From contig DSAE01000062.1 in the NCBI GenBank assembly GCA_011372855.1, positions 1 to 38,102 of the forward strand: a DNA stretch of 38,102 bases, given 5' to 3'. The notes below the pieces were generated by a model. The model did not search any database, was not told where the DNA came from, and saw only the letters and a list, made by a program, of their open reading frames with translations. Position 1 is the first letter of the stretch. Every line of letters starts with the position of its first letter. Both the position numbers and the translations under genes were made by a program. Below, in pieces: positions 33,185-38,102 of the stretch. The stretch is from Desulfobacteraceae bacterium (lineage in GTDB: Bacteria; Desulfobacterota; Desulfobulbia; Desulfobulbales; Desulfobulbaceae).

Positions 33185-33859
33185 TCAGGATGTGCCTTGA
33201 TCCACGGATAAATCGGTGGGACAGGGTTTGCCAATGCTTTTTTGCAGTTCCTGGATTTTTTCCTCCATCCGCTTGAGAAGGGATGGATAGCCGTCCTTGC
33301 GAATGATCTCCCTGAACTGCTCCATATAGTTGCGAACCAGGCTCACCCCTTCGACAATGATGTCGTAAACCAGCCACTGCCCGTCTTTGAGAAGCATGAT
33401 ATAGGAAACGGGGATGACAACATTCTTGTCGATGATATCCGTTTCCACCTGCGCCCTGTCGTTTTTCACCCGCTGATCCCTGAAGGCGACCTTCTGATCG
33501 GTGTAGTCCTCGATTTTGCCTATATAGACATGTTCAAGAAGCGTAGTAAACAGCCCGACAAAATAATCCTGCTCGTCGCCGGAAAGACTGCGCCACTGCG
33601 GGCCAAGGACCCGTCTGGACATTTCGTTGAAATCAAATCGTTCCTGGGCGAGCTCCATCACTTTTTCCCGGCGCTTGATACATGCCTCTTCTCCCTTGAA
33701 TTCGGGATCGGTGAGGATTTCGACAACCTTGTCGACGTACGGTCGCAGCTGCTCAGTCGGGTCGGGCACCTTGGCGGCATGAACGGCACCGGACCCTCCC
33801 GGCAACCAGAGGAGGAAGAAAAAAATGAATGAGAACAGAATATTACCCGGATGAAACAT
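33185..33859 (-). CDS. mlaC: MlaC-type phospholipid-binding periplasmic protein
   Basis: About 224 residues with a hydrophobic signal (ILFSFIFFFLLWLPGGSGAVHA). MlaC shuttles phospholipids between the MlaA outer-membrane complex and the MlaFEDB inner-membrane transporter. The Tgt2/MlaC signature is seen in DFNEMSRRVLGPQWRSLSGDEQDYFVGLFTTLLEHVYIGKIEDYTDQKV and the IVEGVSLVRNYMEQFREII tail. The ATG at 33871 is in frame, but GAGG sits 6 bases before the ATG at 33859. The gene follows mlaA after 109 bases and is last of the operon. Confidence 0.88.
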   Translation of the reverse strand: MFHPGNILFSFIFFFLLWLPGGSGAVHAAKVPDPTEQLRPYVDKVVEILTDPEFKGEEACIKRREKVMELAQERFDFNEMSRRVLGPQWRSLSGDEQDYFVGLFTTLLEHVYIGKIEDYTDQKVAFRDQRVKNDRAQVETDIIDKNVVIPVSYIMLLKDGQWLVYDIIVEGVSLVRNYMEQFREIIRKDGYPSLLKRMEEKIQELQKSIGKPCPTDLSVDQGTS

Positions 33860-33968
33860 AACAAACCTCATGTAGTGATGAAAGTATGGAGCAACTCTGC
33901 CAGGCTGTCAGGGCCGGCGGAAGCATACTGTTCAGGCGGCTGTCCCAAGCGGCGCCGGGCCGGAAGAA

Positions 33969-34748
33969 TTATTCAGCATTGTCAGGCACGGATCGGGACT
34001 GTCCCCTGACCTTGCTCCGGTATTGAAAATACGCATTCCGGAACGAGACATACGGATCAAAAAGAACGGACTTCAGTTCCTCGTACTCCCCAAGGTGCAT
34101 GGACAGCTTGTTGGTTTCCTTGCCGGCGTAGACAGTCCCCATATAATAATAATTATCTGTCCAGGCATAATAGGGCTCGCCAAAACCTTCGCCTACCACC
34201 GCGGTGAAATCACGGATGGTTGAGGAACCGTAAAAGGGCACAACCAGATAGGCACCGTCTCCCACACCCCAGACCGCGAGGGTCTCGCCCAGGGTAGCCT
34301 CGACGGGCGGGACGTCGAACACTCGCGTCGCCGCATCGCCCAGACCGTAGATACCAAGGGTGGAGTTGATCAGAAACCGGGTCAGGACCTCGCCGGAATC
34401 GCCGAACCTACCCTGGAGAAGCGCATTCAGGAAACGGACCGGTTCCTCCAGGTTCCTGAAAAAGTTAAAAATGCATTCTCGGAGATCCAGCGGAACAGCG
34501 GCGGCGTACACCGATGCCACCGGCTCCATGACATGGATGTACATCTTGTCATTGAAGCGGAAAATCACTCTGTTCAACGGTTCCAGGGGGTCACCCGCCT
34601 CCCGGGAAACGTCATCATAGTCGTAAAAATCGTCGCTGAGAAAATCGATTTCCGCAGCATTGGCTGCCGCCGGGGAGAACCGCGGTACGATTCCCGTGAC
34701 CGCAATTGCCGATGCCAGAAGGATGAATGAGAGGGTTCGACGTGCCAT
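33969..34748 (-). CDS. mlaA: MlaA (VacJ)-family outer-membrane lipid-asymmetry protein
   Basis: A 259-residue protein with DPLEPLNRVIFRFNDKMYIHVMEPVA, LNALLQGRFGDSGEVLTRFLINSTLG and FGSS-type VVPFYGSSTIRDF, the VacJ/MlaA fold. In E. coli it is a lipoprotein in the outer membrane. Here the N-terminal signal (TLSFILLASAIAVTGIV) has no lipobox cysteine, so it is expected to be processed by signal peptidase I or stay anchored. It sits between mlaD and mlaC, rather than alone as in E. coli. Confidence 0.92.
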   Translation of the reverse strand: MARRTLSFILLASAIAVTGIVPRFSPAAANAAEIDFLSDDFYDYDDVSREAGDPLEPLNRVIFRFNDKMYIHVMEPVASVYAAAVPLDLRECIFNFFRNLEEPVRFLNALLQGRFGDSGEVLTRFLINSTLGIYGLGDAATRVFDVPPVEATLGETLAVWGVGDGAYLVVPFYGSSTIRDFTAVVGEGFGEPYYAWTDNYYYMGTVYAGKETNKLSMHLGEYEELKSVLFDPYVSFRNAYFQYRSKVRGQSRSVPDNAE

Positions 34749-34768
34749 GGTCCGTTGAGAGATGATTT

Positions 34769-35218
34769 TTATTGAACCTGCCCGAAGGCGAACTTGGAAA
34801 TGAGCGACTCCAGATCGACCACCGATTCGGTGTCCGTCATGGTTTCTCCGGCCGCAAAAACCTGTTCATCGCCGCCGAGGGTGATCTGGATATACTTGTC
34901 GCCGATAATCCCCTTGGATTTCACCGACGCGATGGAATCGAGAGGTACCTGGACACCCCGGTCAATCTGCATGGTCACCATGGCGTAGGCGTCCTCGTTC
35001 AGGGTCAGATTCTTGACCGTTCCCACCTTGACTCCGGCAATCTGGATATCGGCTCCCTCCTTTAATCCGGAGATGTTGCCGAATTCAGCCTGGAGCACAT
35101 ACATTCTCCCCCCGGTCAGCCATGGAACTTCCCCCAGTTGCAGGGCAAGCCAGCCCAGGGCGATAAAGCCGATGACCAGAAAAATGCCAACCACAGCGTC
35201 CGTTATATTGCTTTTCAT
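34769..35218 (-). CDS. mlaD: MlaD-type MCE-domain protein
   Basis: A 149-residue protein with one N-terminal membrane helix (VVGIFLVIGFIALGWLAL) and one MCE domain (YVLQAEFGNISGLKEGADIQIAGVKVGTV, then GIIGDKYIQI). It forms a hexamer in the periplasm on top of MlaE. It begins 3 bases after mlaF with an AGGG site in the mlaF end. Confidence 0.94.
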   Translation of the reverse strand: MKSNITDAVVGIFLVIGFIALGWLALQLGEVPWLTGGRMYVLQAEFGNISGLKEGADIQIAGVKVGTVKNLTLNEDAYAMVTMQIDRGVQVPLDSIASVKSKGIIGDKYIQITLGGDEQVFAAGETMTDTESVVDLESLISKFAFGQVQ

Positions 35219-35221
35219 CTC

Positions 35222-36028
35222 TTAACCCTGTTTCAGCGATTTGGTTACACCGCCCAATACCTGCTCAGTGAACTCTCTGATATACGGTTTGGTGGAATTG
35301 TGAATTTCAGCCGGGCTTGAAAATACGTCGACTTCGCCTTTATTCAACAGCACGATCCGGTCGGCAAGGTCGAAAACCCTGGGGATGTCATGGCTGACAA
35401 TGACCGCCGTATATCCTATCCGACTCTGGGTGCGGGAAAAAAGATTATAGATTTCGCCCGTCATGACCGGATCGAGTCCCGTTGTCGGCTCGTCGAAAAG
35501 GACGATTTCCGGATCAAGCTGCAGAGCCCTGGCCAGTCCCACCCGTTTTTTCATGCCGCCGCTCAGCTGGGCCGGAAACTTGTTTTCATGTCCGACCAGT
35601 TCCAACTGCTCAAGGGTCTGCATGACCCGATCCTCAATTTCAGGGCCACTGAGACGAAGCCGTTCCCTGAGCGGCATGGCCACATTCTCGAATACCGTCA
35701 GTGAGTCGAACAGAGCCGATCCTTGAAACAGTACGCCAAATTTTGTCCGCAGCCTTCTCAGCTTCTCGCCCCGAAGCCGGGTGACATCCAGGCCGTCAAC
35801 CATGATGCTGCCGCTGTCCGGCTGCATGAGGCCCAGGACGAGCTTCAGGGTTACGCTTTTGCCCTGGCCGCTGCCCCCCGCGATCACCGTCGTCATGCCG
35901 CGGGGAACGGAAAAATTCACTTTGTTGAGGACATAATTCCGCCCCTTCAGCCCTGAAAAGGACTTGGTTACATCGATGAACCGGATTACCGGATCGATCG
36001 CTGCTGTTGTTTCCGGCTGGGTGTTCAT
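35222..36028 (-). CDS. mlaF: MlaF-type ABC transporter ATP-binding protein
   Basis: A 268-residue ATPase of the Mla phospholipid transporter. Walker A GGSGQGKS (51-58), signature LSGGMKKR (155-162) and Walker B IVLFDEPTTGLD (Asp/Glu 179-180) are complete. It overlaps mlaE by 4 bases. Confidence 0.95.
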   Translation of the reverse strand: MNTQPETTAAIDPVIRFIDVTKSFSGLKGRNYVLNKVNFSVPRGMTTVIAGGSGQGKSVTLKLVLGLMQPDSGSIMVDGLDVTRLRGEKLRRLRTKFGVLFQGSALFDSLTVFENVAMPLRERLRLSGPEIEDRVMQTLEQLELVGHENKFPAQLSGGMKKRVGLARALQLDPEIVLFDEPTTGLDPVMTGEIYNLFSRTQSRIGYTAVIVSHDIPRVFDLADRIVLLNKGEVDVFSSPAEIHNSTKPYIREFTEQVLGGVTKSLKQG

Positions 36029-36852
36029 AACAGTATGGCGGTCAGCAGGTAATCAAATACCAACACGGAAATCGACGAGATGACGACAGCCTGGGTGGTC
36101 ACCTTGCTGACGCTTTCCGCCCCGAATCCGGCCCCCCGTATCGACTGGACGAAATACCCCCTGCCGGTGCAGACCCAGGCGACCAGGAGGGCAAAGACAA
36201 ACGACTTGGTGACGCCGAGGTTGATGTCGTGATTGGTTACGCTCTGCTCCATGCCGCTGAAGAATGAACCCGAATTGACGCCCATGAGCTTGACGCCGGC
36301 CAGGTAACCCCCGAAAATACCGACAACGTCAAACATTGCGGTGAGCAGAGGGACGGAAATGAGGGTGGCGACAAACTTGGGCGAGATAAGATAGCGGAAC
36401 GGATCGATGGCCATGCATTCCAGGGCGTCTATCTGTTCGGAAATCCTCATGATGCCGATTTCGGCGCACATTGCCGAACCCGCCCGGCCGGTCACCATGA
36501 GTGCCGTCAACACCGGACCCAGCTCCATTATCAGGGTCAGGGAAACAGCCGATCCCAGCATGCCCTCGGCGCCGAATTTGTTCAGGGAATAGTACCCCTG
36601 CAGACCGAGGACCATGCCGGAGGAGAGAGCGGTGAAAAAAATGACCGCCACCGACCCGGCGCCGATGAAATGAAGCTGTTTCAGCAGTTCGCGGAACCGG
36701 AACGGCCGCTTGAAAATGCCGATGAGCGAATAAAACAGAAATACGCCCATCCGGCCGAGGTCAAGCAGCAGATACATGCCGTAATTGCCGACAAGGACGA
36801 AAGGTCTGGCATATTTCGGCACATCACCATAATACAGGTCGCGGTTTACCAT
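36025..36852 (-). CDS. mlaE: MlaE-type ABC transporter permease
   Basis: A 275-residue membrane permease of the MlaE/YrbE family with an N-terminal amphipathic part and five or so membrane helices. The conserved middle reads LTLIMELGPVLTALMVTGRAGSAMCAEIG ending in EQIDALECMAIDP. It is first in an mlaEFDAC operon with its own GGAAAAGGA ribosome-binding site. mlaB is not present in the operon. Confidence 0.94.
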   Translation of the reverse strand: MVNRDLYYGDVPKYARPFVLVGNYGMYLLLDLGRMGVFLFYSLIGIFKRPFRFRELLKQLHFIGAGSVAVIFFTALSSGMVLGLQGYYSLNKFGAEGMLGSAVSLTLIMELGPVLTALMVTGRAGSAMCAEIGIMRISEQIDALECMAIDPFRYLISPKFVATLISVPLLTAMFDVVGIFGGYLAGVKLMGVNSGSFFSGMEQSVTNHDINLGVTKSFVFALLVAWVCTGRGYFVQSIRGAGFGAESVSKVTTQAVVISSISVLVFDYLLTAILL

Positions 36853-37069
36853 GCAATGTTCCTTTTCCCCCGATAGACGATTCCCAGCGAAAAAGAGAAA
36901 AACAGCCCGACGCCTTCAGCAGCGGTGGTTTACGGAATACCCTGCCGCCCTTCGTCACGCTGTTTTCCCGGGTCGATACATAGGGTACCGATCGCATAAA
37001 AAAAATTAATCTACCATAAAATCATCAGCAGCGCATATTTTTTCACCGTTTGGGACGGAAAACGAGATT

Positions 37070-38074
37070 TCACCGGGGTTCGGGAAAATGATCGTAGCCG
37101 GAAAATGAGATATCGACTTCAACGGAATGGTTCCTGCCCGGAAGAGTCCGCATCGCCCGGACTCCCTGTTTGTCGTCGATTCGTCCGATGCGGGCGACAG
37201 GCACTTCCAGCCGGGCGGCAAGATCAACGATGGCCGCGGAATGTTGACAGGCAGCGGTGAATACCAGTTCAAAATCCTCCCCGCCGGACAGGATCCACTG
37301 GTCCGGATCCTTGTCCAGCAACCCGGCGGCGGCCAGGAGCGGGTCCCTCCTCATCCCGGCCGGGTCGACCACCGCTCCGACCTTGCTGCGGGCGCAGATG
37401 TGGGCCAGGTCGGTGGCGAGGCCGTCGGAAAGATCCATCATGGCATGGATCAGCCTGTTCTCAGCCAGCCGCCGGCCGAGTTCAAGGCGGGGCTGCGGAT
37501 TCAGGTGCGCCTCCACCAGGCCGGCAAAGGACGGGTCATCGGTCCGTCCCAGGCGGCAGAGTTCGAGCCCGGCCGCGGCCCGTCCCGGATGTCCGCTGAC
37601 CCAGATTGAATCACCGGCCTTCGCGCCGCTGCGCAATACCACTTGCCGGGTTGGCGTTTCGCCGATGACCGCAACGGTGACCACCATACCGGCGGGACTG
37701 CGGACCGTATCGCCCCCGGCAAGGATGCAGCCGTACTCGCGGCAGGCATCGGCCAGCCCCCGGGAAAACGAGGTCAGCCACCGGGCATCGAAGCCAGGCG
37801 GCATGCCTAAGGACAAGAAGAGGAAAAGCGGAGTACCGCCCATTGCCGCGATATCACTCACATTCACCGAAACGGCCTTGCGGCCGAGCTTGTCCGGCGG
37901 ATGCCAGTTCCGGTCGAAATGGACCGATTCGACCAGGGTGTCCATGGTCACCAGCCAGGATTGACGGCTGTTTTTCCTGATGACGGCGCAGTCGTCGCCG
38001 ATCCCCTGCAGGAGATCCGGGGCGGCGGCGGCCGTCATCGAACCCAGCAGTTCGATAATCCCGCGCTCGTTCAC
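37070..38074 (-). CDS. thiL: Thiamine-monophosphate kinase
   Basis: A 334-residue ATP-dependent kinase that turns thiamine phosphate into thiamine diphosphate. GIGDDCAVIR (near residue 22), the Mg/nucleotide motif TMDTLVESVHFD, VNVSDIAAMGGTP, LAGGDTVRSP and MDLSDGLATDL are complete. The start is GTG at 38074 with a GAGGAG site 11 bases upstream, so the gene is complete in the window. The mla operon begins 217 bases downstream; that gap has no gene or clear terminator. Confidence 0.94.
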   Translation of the reverse strand: MNERGIIELLGSMTAAAAPDLLQGIGDDCAVIRKNSRQSWLVTMDTLVESVHFDRNWHPPDKLGRKAVSVNVSDIAAMGGTPLFLFLSLGMPPGFDARWLTSFSRGLADACREYGCILAGGDTVRSPAGMVVTVAVIGETPTRQVVLRSGAKAGDSIWVSGHPGRAAAGLELCRLGRTDDPSFAGLVEAHLNPQPRLELGRRLAENRLIHAMMDLSDGLATDLAHICARSKVGAVVDPAGMRRDPLLAAAGLLDKDPDQWILSGGEDFELVFTAACQHSAAIVDLAARLEVPVARIGRIDDKQGVRAMRTLPGRNHSVEVDISFSGYDHFPEPR

Positions 38075-38102
38075 CGGTTGCCGAACTCCTCGGGGTACAA
38101 CA

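Noticed and set aside
36853-37069. Promoter for the mla operon
   Set aside because: AT-rich stretches are present, but no -35/-10 pair with acceptable spacing was found on the minus strand.
1-38102. CRISPR arrays, insertion sequences, prophage, rRNA or tRNA genes
   Set aside because: No spaced direct repeats, transposase or integrase frames, or stable RNA signatures were seen.

Overview
The window is about 38 kb of GC-rich, tightly packed chromosomal DNA with 41 protein-coding genes (one at the left edge cut by the window), no rRNA or tRNA gene and no mobile element. Gene content points to a Gram-negative, probably anaerobic member of the Desulfobacterota (sulfate-reducer lineage, perhaps Desulfobulbales). 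The reasons are heptose-LPS genes, a complete Mla lipid-transport operon, the run yceD-rpmF-plsX-fabH ... fabG-acpP-fabF-rpiB followed by glyA-nrdR-ribD as known from deltaproteobacterial lineages, a ferredoxin-fused EtfA, and the hyperthermophile/delta-type LeuC. The lineage call is inference from gene families, not a database match. Layout, left to right. Plus strand 1-8430: metabolite repair (nnr), a CBS protein, then (after the minus-strand pair cutA and a small zinc-ribbon gene) coaX, an LD-carboxypeptidase, an unknown membrane protein, and a signalling group: an atypical protein kinase overlapping a universal stress protein, followed by a TPR/MshEN protein that carries a one-base frameshift. 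Minus strand 8445-14215: gmhB, waaF, a YcaO-TPR protein, tsaE and a YejA-like peptide-binding protein. Plus strand 14429-16288: leuC-leuD. Everything from 16427 to 38074 is on the minus strand: dnaJ-like/ssb; an SPL-like radical SAM gene, rlmH and a YkgJ-type cysteine-cluster gene; algH; glyA-nrdR-ribD; the fatty-acid/phospholipid operon 24094-33005; the mla operon 33185-36852; and thiL. The most interesting feature is that the fatty-acid operon contains an acyl-CoA dehydrogenase plus etfB and a 2[4Fe-4S]-fused etfA between fabH and fabG, in the slot where fabD usually sits in related lineages. No fabD, fabZ or fabI/K/V is present in the window. This suggests a flavin-based enoyl reduction, or a primer-making step, built into fatty-acid synthesis. 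Second-tier items are the YcaO-TPR protein of unknown substrate, the kinase-Usp overlap, and several control sites: two clear intrinsic terminators (20093-20125, 24020-24056), five sigma70-type promoters, and two cases (algH, yceD) where a -10 box overlaps the most upstream ATG and so argues for a downstream start.
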